Shown here one piece after another: positions 1 to 6,800 of a stretch of 9,424 nt of DNA. Below the pieces are notes generated by a model. That model had not been told where the DNA came from. It worked only from the letters and a program-made list of their open reading frames with translations, and ran no database searches. Location: positions 1 to 9,424 of the forward strand of contig DATGKD010000255.1 of the NCBI GenBank assembly GCA_035294855.1, in the 5' to 3' direction. The stretch's first letter is position 1, and each line of letters starts with the position of its first letter. The translations under genes and the position numbers were made by a program. The DNA comes from DATGKD01 sp035294855 (GTDB taxonomy: Bacteria; Actinomycetota; Acidimicrobiia; Acidimicrobiales; UBA8190).

Positions 1-321
1 AGCGCACTCTCGGTGGCCCGCGCGCGCCTGCCGGCAGACGCCGAGGTCATCGCCTCCTCGGGCGTGATGGGGGGCTTCTACTCCCACGCCGTGCTCTATC
101 CGCTCGAGGCGTCCCCCCAGGCGTTCACCGTCGACCGGCCCACGGTCGTCTTCGTCGTCGAGGCCGTCGAAGGCGTGGAGATCGAGGCTCCGGCGGCGGC
201 CGAGCGCCAGCTGCACGACATCTACGCCGTCTTGCACGCCCGGCTCGTCGTCAACCGGGACAACGTCTCGGTGCTCGAGTGGCGCCCTCCGCCGAGCACC
301 ACCGCTGTTGTGCTGCCGTAG
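1..321 (+). CDS. C-terminal fragment of an unidentified protein, possibly a polytopic membrane protein
   Basis: This is the 3' end of a gene that enters the window already open; frame 1 is open from base 1 and ends at TAG 319-321, leaving 106 residues. The GTG at 13 is an internal valine rather than a convincing start, because no Shine-Dalgarno sequence precedes it and the frame continues upstream. Near its beginning the fragment has the pattern 'LPADAEVIASSGVMGGF' followed by a Tyr-Pro pair, and then a valine-rich beta-like stretch around residues 45-60. I associate such patterns with the extracytoplasmic C-terminal domain of DUF2079-like or glycosyltransferase-39-like membrane proteins of actinobacteria, but this is from memory and weak. 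No transmembrane helix lies in the visible part. The gene is followed by 148 bp without a gene, in which I see no strong terminator. Confidence 0.6.
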   Translation, partial: SALSVARARLPADAEVIASSGVMGGFYSHAVLYPLEASPQAFTVDRPTVVFVVEAVEGVEIEAPAAAERQLHDIYAVLHARLVVNRDNVSVLEWRPPPSTTAVVLP

Positions 322-455
322 GGAGTTGGCGCCCACCCTCCGGGGAACCGTCGGGCGGTCACTCAGGGCGCGCGTTGGTCCTCATGTCGCGGCTTGTTCC
401 TGCCGACATTCGGGTGGGAAAAGTCGGGTCACCGCTTCGGCGTGACGGTCCGGGT

Positions 456-460
456 GGAGG
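456..460 (+). promoter_or_regulatory. Ribosome binding site (GGAGG) that decides the start of the propeller gene
   Basis: GGAGG lies 9 nt before the ATG at 470 but only 3 nt before the ATG at 464. The spacing favours initiation at 470, making the protein two residues shorter than the longest open form. An in-frame TGA at 443-445 excludes any start further upstream. Confidence 0.55.
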
Positions 461-469
461 TCGATGTCG

Positions 470-2650
470 ATGGTTGGTGCTCGATGGCACCGAGGCGCGA
501 CGGCAGCGGCCCTCGCGACCCTGGTCTCGGCGGGCGCAGGCGCACTGGTCACGACGAGCCCGGCGCACGCCGCCGCGCCGAGAGGCAGCGGGCTGACCGT
601 GAGCCTCCTGTGGCACGACCTCCTGGGAGCCAACACCGGCATCGACCTGTCCTCGCCGAACGGCGTCACCTTGGACGGGGCGGGGCCTTCGGTCGTGGTG
701 GGCTCCCGGGCCAACGGCTGCGTGTACGCCGTCCACGTCACGAACGGCTCGACGACCCCCGGATGGCCCAAGTGCACCGGCACCGCCGTCGACTCGACTC
801 CGTCCGCGCTGCCGGTGGGCGGAGGTCTCGACAACGTCATCGTGACGACGGGCAACGGCATGGGGTCGGGCAGCGGGTCGATCGCCGCCTTCGGCCCGGG
901 CGGCAACTCCCTGTGGAGCCGGACGCTGCCCGACATCTACGGCGCGTTCGGGTCCAGCCCCGCCGTCCCCGCCTCGCCGGCCCTCGGTGACACCGGCACG
1001 GGCCAGACCCGCGTCGTCGTCGGCGGGGTGAGCCTCAGCCTGTACTCGCTCGACCCCGGTTCGGGCGGGACCATCGGCGGCTGGCCCCAGAAGACCGCGG
1101 ACAGCACCTTCGCCACCGCGGCCATCGCCAACGTCAACGGTTCGCAGATGATCGTGGCGGCCAGCGACTCGACCGCCGGCCCCGGTGCCCTCAACAACTG
1201 GAACGGCGGCTCCACCCGCCTCATGAGCGCGCGCGGCTCCACGGCGTGGACCGACGCCAGCAACGAGGTGGTCACGTCGTCGCCCGCCGTCGGGAACCTG
1301 AACGGGTCGGGCCCCGTCGTGGTGTACGGCCACGGCGACTACTGGCACGGCAGCGATCAAGACGGGCTCATCGCCGTCAACGCGGCCAACGGGGCGCTGT
1401 TGTGGGAGAACCACCTCGGCGGCTACACCCGCGCGAGCCCGGCCCTCGCCGACCTCGTCGGCAACGGGCAGCTCGACGTGGTCGAGCCCACCTGGACGGC
1501 CGTCGGGCAGACCACGGGCGGGGTGGTGGACGCGTACCGGCCCGACGGGTCCCTGCTGTGGGGCCCGGTGGTGCTCCCCACGGGCGGCGGCGGCAACCCG
1601 AACACCATCGCCGGGGGCGTGGCGACCGCCGACTTCGGCGAGGGTTACCAGGACGTCGTGGTGTCGTCGGGCCTCGGGATGGACATCCTCGACGGCCGCA
1701 GCGGCAGCGTGGTCTCGAACCAGGGCCTGGCCGTGAACTGGGACGGCAACCAGGCCAACCTTTCGATGCAGAACTCGCCGCTCGTCGTGCCCGACCCGTC
1801 AGGCAACGGCGACGACATCGTGGTGGCAGGGACCTACTTCGGCCTGAACAACGACACCTCGCAGGGCTTCATCGCCGCATACCGGGTGACGAACGGGTCC
1901 AACAACTCGCTGGGCAGTGGCGCGTGGCCGGAGTTCCACCATGACGCGCAGCTGACGGGATCCGCCATACCGCCCGTTCCGCCACCGGGTACGTGCATTC
2001 CGAACGTGCCGCCCTGCTCGACCGAGGGCTACTGGATGACGGCCACCGACGGCGGGCTGTTCGCCTACGGCAACGTCGGGTTCTACGGGTCGATGGGCGG
2101 CACGCGCCTCAACCAACCGGTCGTGGGCATCGCCGCCAGTCCCGACCGCGGTGGCTACTGGGAGGTCGCGTCCGACGGCGGGGTGTTCGCCTTCGGTGAC
2201 GCCTCCTTCCACGGGTCGATGGGCGGCACGCGCCTCAACCAACCGGTCGTGGGCATCGCCCCCACCGCCGACGGCGGCGGGTACTGGGAGGTGGCCTCGG
2301 ACGGCGGATTGTTCGCCTTTGGCGATGCCGCCTTCCACGGGTCGATGGGGGGCACCCACATCAACAAGCCGGTGGTCGGCATCGCTCCCACTCCGGATGG
2401 CGGCGGGTACTGGGAGGTGGCCTCCGACGGCGGCATCTTCGCCTTCGGCGACGCCGGGTTCTACGGCTCCATGGGATCCACGCCCCTGAACCAGCCGGTC
2501 GTGGGCATCGCCGCCACCCACACCGGCCGCGGCTACTGGATGGTCGCTGCGGACGGCGGCGTCTTTAGCTTCGGCGACGCGTTCTTCCGGGGCTCGGCGG
2601 GCAACATCGTGCTCAACGCCCCCGTCGTGGGCCTCGCCGGCAATGGCTGA
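470..2650 (+). CDS. Secreted FG-GAP/PQQ-like beta-propeller protein with five C-terminal 42-residue GYW repeats
   Basis: The product has 726 residues when started at ATG 470; ATG 464 is the alternative. Residues 1-34 form a Sec signal peptide: basic residues R5, H7 and R8, a hydrophobic Ala/Leu/Val core, and AHA before the probable cleavage after A34. From about residue 40 to 500 there are recurring Asn/Gly/Asp-rich turns typical of FG-GAP and PQQ-like propeller blades, such as 'AVGNLNGSGPVVV', 'LADLVGNGQLDVV' and 'IAVNAANGALLWE', ending with 'WPEFHHDAQLTG'. A proline-rich linker with two cysteines, 'PPGTCIPNVPPC', leads to five tandem repeats that run to the C terminus. No catalytic motif is visible. 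The known role of such propellers is binding of ligands or proteins; here an extracellular or wall-associated binding role is inferred. The 3' end overlaps the next gene by 8 bp, so the two are probably translated together. Confidence 0.85.
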   Translation: MVGARWHRGATAAALATLVSAGAGALVTTSPAHAAAPRGSGLTVSLLWHDLLGANTGIDLSSPNGVTLDGAGPSVVVGSRANGCVYAVHVTNGSTTPGWPKCTGTAVDSTPSALPVGGGLDNVIVTTGNGMGSGSGSIAAFGPGGNSLWSRTLPDIYGAFGSSPAVPASPALGDTGTGQTRVVVGGVSLSLYSLDPGSGGTIGGWPQKTADSTFATAAIANVNGSQMIVAASDSTAGPGALNNWNGGSTRLMSARGSTAWTDASNEVVTSSPAVGNLNGSGPVVVYGHGDYWHGSDQDGLIAVNAANGALLWENHLGGYTRASPALADLVGNGQLDVVEPTWTAVGQTTGGVVDAYRPDGSLLWGPVVLPTGGGGNPNTIAGGVATADFGEGYQDVVVSSGLGMDILDGRSGSVVSNQGLAVNWDGNQANLSMQNSPLVVPDPSGNGDDIVVAGTYFGLNNDTSQGFIAAYRVTNGSNNSLGSGAWPEFHHDAQLTGSAIPPVPPPGTCIPNVPPCSTEGYWMTATDGGLFAYGNVGFYGSMGGTRLNQPVVGIAASPDRGGYWEVASDGGVFAFGDASFHGSMGGTRLNQPVVGIAPTADGGGYWEVASDGGLFAFGDAAFHGSMGGTHINKPVVGIAPTPDGGGYWEVASDGGIFAFGDAGFYGSMGSTPLNQPVVGIAATHTGRGYWMVAADGGVFSFGDAFFRGSAGNIVLNAPVVGLAGNG
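2027..2647 (+). repeat. Five in-frame 126-bp (42-residue) repeats in the propeller gene
   Basis: Repeat units begin at 2027, 2153, 2279, 2405 and 2531, each with the codons for Gly-Tyr-Trp. The consensus is GYW-[EM]-VA-[SA]-DGG-x-F-[AS]-[FY]-GD, then FxGSMGGTxLNxPVVGIA. The last unit is slightly shortened and is the most divergent ('GSAGNIVLNAPVVGLAG'). The spacing is exactly 126 bp throughout, without insertions. Units 1 and 2 share 50 identical bases (2085-2134 and 2211-2260), whereas other pairs differ at many synonymous sites. I recognise this repeat from secreted proteins of Acidimicrobiia and related actinobacteria; I know of no assigned function. Confidence 0.92.
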
Positions 2651-4268
2651 GGCCGAATCCCAAGTGCCGGGCTCGTTCGCGACTCCGGGTGACGGCGGCG
2701 GAGGGCTCCGCATCGACGACGCGTACCTCGAGGGCGCCACTCCCGAAGGCCACGCCATCGTCGGCCACCTGTCGGTCGTGATGAACGCCGGTGGCATCAC
2801 CGTCTTGGGGCCTTCCCCCGGAGCACAGCGAACGGTGCCATGGGGCCGGATGACCTCGTTCACCCAAGGCCCCGCGGCCACCCTTCCGGACGGGGGCCCG
2901 GCGACGACGTTCGAGTTCGAGCTGGACGGCCGACCACTTCGCCTTCTCTTCGCGGCTCCCGCGGCCGAGGCTCCGGGGGAAGGCACATCCGATCAGGTCG
3001 GTGCGTCCACCGTGGTGGTCGAGGATCCGCCGCCCGTCGCCACGCCGACGCCGGCTTCGGAGAACGGCGCTGTGGCCGATGTCGACGGCGGCCCGCCGGC
3101 GCGGGAGGAGGCTCTCACCGAGGAAGGAGCGGCGGCAGCCGAAGTTCCGGAGGAAGCAGCCTCGATTGCCGAAGTCCGGGGAGCGGAACCTCCTTCGACA
3201 GAGATGGCGCCGGCAGATCCTGTGGTCGCAGAAGCTCCAGTCGCAGAAGCTCCAGTCGCAGAAGCTCCAGGCGCAGAAGCTCCGGTCGCAGAAGCTCCGG
3301 TCGCAGAAGCTCCAGTCGCAGAAGCTCCAGTCGCAGAAGCTCCAGTCGCAGAGAGCGCGGCAGACGCGGAAGGAGACGCCTCGACGTCGACCGCGTGGGA
3401 GGAGCCCGTGGGGCTTCCCCCGACACCGCGAGCCTTCTCGCGCTCCGCTGCCCCGCCCTCGTCCAAACCGTGGCGCCGCGCCGCTGTCGTCGTCGCGCTG
3501 ATCGCCATGGCGGGGGTTGCAGCGGGGCTCTGGTACACGCGCGGGTCCAGCACGTCTCCGAGCCCAACGCCTCATCCCACGAGGGACGCCGCGCTGGCGG
3601 CCTCGATCGGGATCCGGTCCGGTGACCTGTCCGGATGGCAGGCAGCCCACGGCTCGATGGCGAACCCGTTCGCGGCGGGCGCGGGAGTGAGCGCAGCAGC
3701 CATGCGCACCGCCGAGCAGGCGACGGCCGTCCTCGCGCGGTGCCTGCGCGTCCCGGTCTCCGCCGTGGACGGAGCCTTCGGGCTCAGTGGCGGGCCTCGG
3801 CCCAGCGGTCAGGCGGACTCGGCGGTCTACGCCGATCCTTCGGGTGACGGCAGCGCCGCGGGCTCCACGGTCGAGGTCATGCGGAGCGTCCGCGACGAAC
3901 AGGCGGACGCCCGGGTCTTCGGAGACCCGAGCTTGTTCTCGACCTGCTACCAGCCCTACGCCCAGGCGATGCTGCCGTACAGTTCGGCGGGGAGCGGGCA
4001 GCCGGGGTTCTCCTTCGCCACGGTCGAGCCCGTGGCCGTGCCCTCGCCGCCCGGCGGTTCGACCACGCAGGTGGCCGGGTTCCAGATCGCCCGGATCGGC
4101 AACGACCACGGCCAGAGCGTGACGGAGGTGACCACCGCCGTGGCCCTCTTCGGCGGCCGCGTCCAGGCGTCACTCAGCACGGTGAGCGATTTCGTGTTCC
4201 CCATCGACGTGCAGAACCAATTGGTCCACTCCGTCGAGGCGAGGGTGATCGGCTCCAGCCTCCTGTGA
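2643..4268 (+). CDS. Single-pass membrane protein with cytoplasmic beta-rich domain, Ala/Glu/Pro repeat region and extracytoplasmic domain
   Basis: The product has 541 residues, and its ATG lies inside the end of the preceding gene (ATGGCTGA), implying translational coupling. Residues about 22-105 form a compact beta-rich domain with 'GHLSVVMNAGGITVLGP', 'RTVPWGRMTSF' and 'FEFELDGRPLRLLF'; its alternation resembles a PH-like or PilZ-like fold, but no family is certain. Residues about 106-265 are low-complexity, rich in Ala, Glu and Pro, and contain the pentapeptide tandem. A transmembrane helix at about 280-298 follows KPWRR (275-279), which predicts the N terminus inside and the C terminus outside. 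The outer part, about 310-541, has two cysteines, C367 and C435, that could form a disulfide, and ends in a beta-rich stretch. There is no signal peptide or enzyme motif. A role as envelope sensor or scaffold is inference; the function is unknown. Confidence 0.85.
   Translation: MAEAESQVPGSFATPGDGGGGLRIDDAYLEGATPEGHAIVGHLSVVMNAGGITVLGPSPGAQRTVPWGRMTSFTQGPAATLPDGGPATTFEFELDGRPLRLLFAAPAAEAPGEGTSDQVGASTVVVEDPPPVATPTPASENGAVADVDGGPPAREEALTEEGAAAAEVPEEAASIAEVRGAEPPSTEMAPADPVVAEAPVAEAPVAEAPGAEAPVAEAPVAEAPVAEAPVAEAPVAESAADAEGDASTSTAWEEPVGLPPTPRAFSRSAAPPSSKPWRRAAVVVALIAMAGVAAGLWYTRGSSTSPSPTPHPTRDAALAASIGIRSGDLSGWQAAHGSMANPFAAGAGVSAAAMRTAEQATAVLARCLRVPVSAVDGAFGLSGGPRPSGQADSAVYADPSGDGSAAGSTVEVMRSVRDEQADARVFGDPSLFSTCYQPYAQAMLPYSSAGSGQPGFSFATVEPVAVPSPPGGSTTQVAGFQIARIGNDHGQSVTEVTTAVALFGGRVQASLSTVSDFVFPIDVQNQLVHSVEARVIGSSLL
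3225..3344 (+). repeat. 15-bp tandem repeat, eight copies, encoding VAEAP pentapeptides
   Basis: The unit GTCGCAGAAGCTCCA occurs eight times head to tail, starting at 3225 and every 15 bp to 3330; a partial ninth (VAES) starts at 3345. Seven copies encode VAEAP and the copy at 3270 encodes GAEAP. Differences are few: the third base of the Pro codon is A or G, and one GGC replaces GTC. Near identity at DNA level indicates recent expansion by slippage or unequal exchange. The 15-bp period keeps the frame, so copy number can change without breaking the protein; the region is probably an extended cytoplasmic linker before the membrane helix. Confidence 0.95.
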
Positions 4269-4288
4269 GCGCAGCGCCCCCCGGCCGA

Positions 4289-4310
4289 CGCCCGCGAGCG
4301 CTCGCCGGCG
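4289..4310. terminator. Imperfect palindrome between convergent genes, possible bidirectional terminator
   Basis: The 43-bp gap between the stop of the membrane protein gene (4268) and the stop of the minus-strand oxidoreductase (4312) contains a GC-rich inverted repeat. Its core GCGAGCGCTCGC (4294-4305) is a perfect palindrome; after one C/C mismatch four further pairs extend it to 4289 and 4310. No T-tract follows on either strand, as is common in high-GC actinobacteria, so termination is an inference from position and structure. Confidence 0.4.
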
Positions 4311-4311
4311 G

Positions 4312-5664
4312 TCAGTTCGGTGCGAGCCGGGCGATCAACTCGAGCGCGCGGTAGGCGGCCTCGGCCGGGCCGATCTCCTCCGGCCGCACCAGGTTCGCCA
4401 TGATGCGCAGCAGCCACTCCATGAACGTGCGGGAGCGCATACCGGTGCTCACGCACACCCGCATGGCCTCCGGGCGGCTGATGAGCTTGACGAACTGGCG
4501 CGCCACCTTGAAGTACAGCCCGTACGCGGCCTGCACCTGCGACTCGTAGTCGACGAGCGCATGGAAGCCCTCGCCGGACATCGCCCGGGCCACGCACGCC
4601 GCGGCCAGGCGGCCGGTTTCGTACCCGTAGGCGATCCCTTCACCGTTGAAGGGGTTGATCGCGCCCGAGGCGTCGCCGATGGCGAGGACGTTCGAGCCGA
4701 TGCGGGGATGCACCGACAGACCCATCGGCAGCTTCCCTCCGGTCGGCGGGCCGCACGAGGTGGCCGGGGAGAGGGCCCATGACTTCGGGGCCCAATCGAC
4801 GAACGCGTCCATGAGGTGCGTGGTGTTCACGCCCTTCCAGCGCCCCTCCACGGTGAGGATCCCCACCCCGGCGTTCACGCGCCCGTCACCGAGCGGGAAG
4901 ATCCACCCGTAACCCGGCACGACCTCGCCCGATGCATCTCTGATGTCGAGATGCGACTCGATGAACCCGTCGTCGTGCCGAGGGGAGCGGAAGTAGCCCC
5001 GCAGCGCCATGCCCAGCGGGAAGCTGCGGTCGCGCGACGTACCGAGCGCTCGACCGAAGCGTGAGTTGGCCCCGTCGGCGACCACGACGTAGCGCGCCCG
5101 CACCGAACGCGTTGTGCCCGCGTCGCGGTCCAGGACCCGGGCGCCCTCACAACGGGGCAGCAGGTCGGTGTGACGGCCGCCCGCCGCGGCGGGGCCGAGC
5201 GCGCCGCGATCGAGGATCGGGGCGACCGCCTCGGCGCCCTCCCACACGTGCGCGCCGGCCTTGGCGGCGCGTTCTGCCACGAGCTGGTCGAGGTCGTGAC
5301 GGGTGATGACGTAGCCCACCGAAGGGAACGCGGAGTGGTCCGGCCAGGCGAGCTCCAGCGTGCGGCCGTAGGCGCAGGCGCGCAGCCCCTCGTACCGGTG
5401 TGCGCCCCCCAACGCGCCGGACAAGCCCATGTCGGAAAGTTGGCGGACCGAACGCGGGGTCAGGCCGTCGCCACACGTCTTCTCGCGCGGGAAGTGCTTC
5501 TTCTCGATGACGACGACGTCCCAACCGGCGTCGGCCAGCCAGTAGGCACACGACGATCCCGCCGGGCCGCCGCCCACGACGAGCACGTCGTGCACTTCGT
5601 CGTCGGCGGTCGCGGGGGGCCGGACTGCCCCTGTCACGTTCGAGGGATCCGGGGACGAGGTCAC
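4312..5664 (-). CDS. Geranylgeranyl reductase family FAD-dependent oxidoreductase
   Basis: Started at GTG 5664 the protein has 450 residues. GGGPAG (31-36) followed by Glu54 is the Rossmann FAD-binding motif; KTCGDG (62-67) is the conserved cysteine region of the family. 'ITRHDLDQLVAERA' matches the RxxDxxL motif, 'VVADGANSRFG' the DG motif, PGYGWIFP (250-257) the family's P-x-Y-x-W-x-FP signature, and 'VLAIGDASGAINPFNGEGI' (about 327-345) the second FAD motif. Family members reduce double bonds in polyprenyl chains, for example in archaeal lipids, phytyl chains or the menaquinone tail (MenJ). The divergent neighbour is the complex I operon, which favours a menaquinone tail reductase, but the substrate cannot be read from sequence. 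GTG 5706 gives a version 14 residues longer without a ribosome binding site; GTG 5634 is a shorter option. Confidence 0.9.
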   Translation of the reverse strand: MTSSPDPSNVTGAVRPPATADDEVHDVLVVGGGPAGSSCAYWLADAGWDVVVIEKKHFPREKTCGDGLTPRSVRQLSDMGLSGALGGAHRYEGLRACAYGRTLELAWPDHSAFPSVGYVITRHDLDQLVAERAAKAGAHVWEGAEAVAPILDRGALGPAAAGGRHTDLLPRCEGARVLDRDAGTTRSVRARYVVVADGANSRFGRALGTSRDRSFPLGMALRGYFRSPRHDDGFIESHLDIRDASGEVVPGYGWIFPLGDGRVNAGVGILTVEGRWKGVNTTHLMDAFVDWAPKSWALSPATSCGPPTGGKLPMGLSVHPRIGSNVLAIGDASGAINPFNGEGIAYGYETGRLAAACVARAMSGEGFHALVDYESQVQAAYGLYFKVARQFVKLISRPEAMRVCVSTGMRSRTFMEWLLRIMANLVRPEEIGPAEAAYRALELIARLAPN

Positions 5665-5671
5665 CGGGAAG

Positions 5672-5677
5672 ATCGTA
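5672..5677 (-). promoter_or_regulatory. Candidate -10 hexamer for leaderless expression of the oxidoreductase
   Basis: On the minus strand the hexamer TACGAT fits the TANNNT -10 pattern and is followed by exactly 7 nt and then the GTG at 5664. This places the transcription start at or next to the start codon, the usual arrangement of leaderless actinobacterial genes, and fits the absence of a Shine-Dalgarno sequence. No good -35 element is seen 16-18 nt upstream. Confidence 0.4.
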
Positions 5678-5758
5678 TGTGTCCGGGGCGCTCCCCACGC
5701 CCGCACGAGGTGGTCGGCCCTTTCGTCAATGTGCTCGTGCGCAGGGGGCCGTGGTAGA

Positions 5759-5770
5759 ACCGCATGCGGT
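5759..5770 (+). promoter_or_regulatory. Perfect 12-bp palindrome immediately upstream of nuoA, possible operator
   Basis: ACCGCATGCGGT is a perfect palindrome that ends one base before the nuoA start codon at 5772. A TAGAAC hexamer at 5755-5760 overlaps its left edge and could be a weak -10, which would give a nearly leaderless nuoA transcript. The ATG at its centre (5764) is out of frame with nuoA. Function as a repressor site is speculative; a GC-rich 12-mer palindrome can occur by chance. Confidence 0.3.
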
Positions 5771-5771
5771 C

Positions 5772-6230
5772 ATGGCTGACTACCTGCCGATCGTGTTGTT
5801 GCTGGTCCTCGGCGTGCTCTTCGCCGCCCTGTCCCTCGTGGCCTCGCGCCTGCTGGGCCCGCGCAAGAAGCCGTCGGACGCCAAGCTCGCGCCCTACGAG
5901 TGCGGGATCATCCCCGACCGCGACCCCCCGCAGCGGTTCCCCGTCCGGTTCTACCTCGTGGCGATGATCTTCATCATCTTCGACATCGAGATCGTCTTCC
6001 TCTATCCGTGGGCGGTGATCTACCGGCACGATCTCGGAACGTTCGGCTTGGTCGAGGTGCTCGTGTTCGCCGCGGCGGTCTTCGTGTCGTTCCTGTACCT
6101 CGTGAGCAACGGCGCCCTCAACTGGGGCCCGGCCAAGCGGCTGCGCACCGCGCTGGCGGAACGGACCACCGAGTCGACCATCGCCCGCGTGGGATCCGGC
6201 GGCGGCCCCGACACACCGAAGGCGGCTTAG
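5772..6230 (+). CDS. nuoA: NADH-quinone oxidoreductase subunit A
   Basis: The product, 152 residues, is a membrane subunit of complex I, located at the junction of the membrane arm and the quinone-binding module. Three hydrophobic segments are visible at about residues 5-27, 60-84 and 88-112. The conserved loop motif YECG lies at 42-45, and the acidic pair D71 and E73 in 'IFDIEIVFLYPW' matches the family's conserved membrane residues. A hydrophilic tail of about 35 residues follows. The ATG at 5772 is chosen because MADYLPIVLLL begins just before the first helix as in homologues. There is no clear Shine-Dalgarno sequence there; GTG 5751 is in frame, with a G-rich stretch at 5743-5748, but only 2 nt away. 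It is the first gene of the operon, 12 bp before nuoB. Confidence 0.95.
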   Translation: MADYLPIVLLLVLGVLFAALSLVASRLLGPRKKPSDAKLAPYECGIIPDRDPPQRFPVRFYLVAMIFIIFDIEIVFLYPWAVIYRHDLGTFGLVEVLVFAAAVFVSFLYLVSNGALNWGPAKRLRTALAERTTESTIARVGSGGGPDTPKAA

Positions 6231-6242
6231 GGGGAGGCGGCC

Positions 6243-6800
6243 ATGGGGCTCGAAGACCTCCACCACAACTTCCTGACCGGCCGGCTCGAGGACCTCGTGA
6301 AGTGGGCCCGGCGCAACAGCGTGTGGCCCGTCACCTTCGGACTGGCTTGCTGTGCCATCGAGATGATGGCGGTCGGCGCTGCGGACTTCGACATCAGCCG
6401 GTTCGGGATGGAAGTCTTCAGGGCTTCGCCGCGCCAGGCCGACCTCATGATCGTCGCCGGTCGCGTGTCGCAGAAGATGGCGCTGGTGCTGCGCCAGGTC
6501 TACGACCAGATGATGGAGCCCAAATGGGTCATCTCCATGGGAGTGTGCGCGTCGACGGGCGGCATGTTCAACAACTACGCCATCGTCCAGGGTGTCGACC
6601 AGGTCGTGCCCGTCGACGTGTACGCACCGGGCTGCCCACCGAGCCCCGAGATGCTGTTGCACGCCATCCTCACGTTGCACGAGAAGATCCGCACCGGCGA
6701 GATCACCCGCCGCCAGGGGACGGCGCCGCAGCGCCCCGAGGAGCTCGCCGGCTGGGTACCGGAGCGGCCCGACGCGGTGCGCGTGGGGACCCCGCGTTGA
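6243..6800 (+). CDS. nuoB: NADH-quinone oxidoreductase subunit B
   Basis: The product has 185 residues and is the subunit of the peripheral arm that holds the terminal [4Fe-4S] cluster N2, which passes electrons to quinone. All four ligand cysteines are visible: the adjacent C36 and C37 in 'GLACCAIEMM', C102 in 'MGVCASTGG' and C131 in 'YAPGCPP'. Characteristic family sequence also includes 'FRASPRQADLMIVAGRVSQKM' in two adjoining parts (residues about 59-79). The start is well supported by GGGGAGG at 6231-6237, 5 nt before the ATG. About 30 residues after the last helix form a polar Arg/Pro-rich tail. Its stop overlaps the nuoC start. Confidence 0.97.
   Translation: MGLEDLHHNFLTGRLEDLVKWARRNSVWPVTFGLACCAIEMMAVGAADFDISRFGMEVFRASPRQADLMIVAGRVSQKMALVLRQVYDQMMEPKWVISMGVCASTGGMFNNYAIVQGVDQVVPVDVYAPGCPPSPEMLLHAILTLHEKIRTGEITRRQGTAPQRPEELAGWVPERPDAVRVGTPR

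Noticed and set aside
427..450. Short inverted repeat GTCAC...GTGAC upstream of the propeller gene
   Set aside because: Only five base pairs with a nine-base loop, and no promoter-like hexamers in a sensible position; expected by chance in such GC-rich DNA.
322..469. Possible small gene, promoter or terminator in the 148-bp gap
   Set aside because: No open frame with a ribosome binding site and credible composition, no strong hairpin after the stop at 321, and no convincing -35/-10 pair.
2613..4109. Long open frame on the minus strand opposite the membrane protein gene
   Set aside because: It is the mirror of GC-rich coding sequence and contains an improbable Cys-Asp-Trp-Ser-Phe tandem that is only the antisense of the VAEAP repeat. 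The + strand frame has a domain layout and a coupled start.
5679..5771. Extended N terminus of nuoA from upstream in-frame codons
   Set aside because: The added residues are Arg/Pro-rich and unlike homologues, which start just before the first transmembrane helix; the stretch overlaps the divergent control region.
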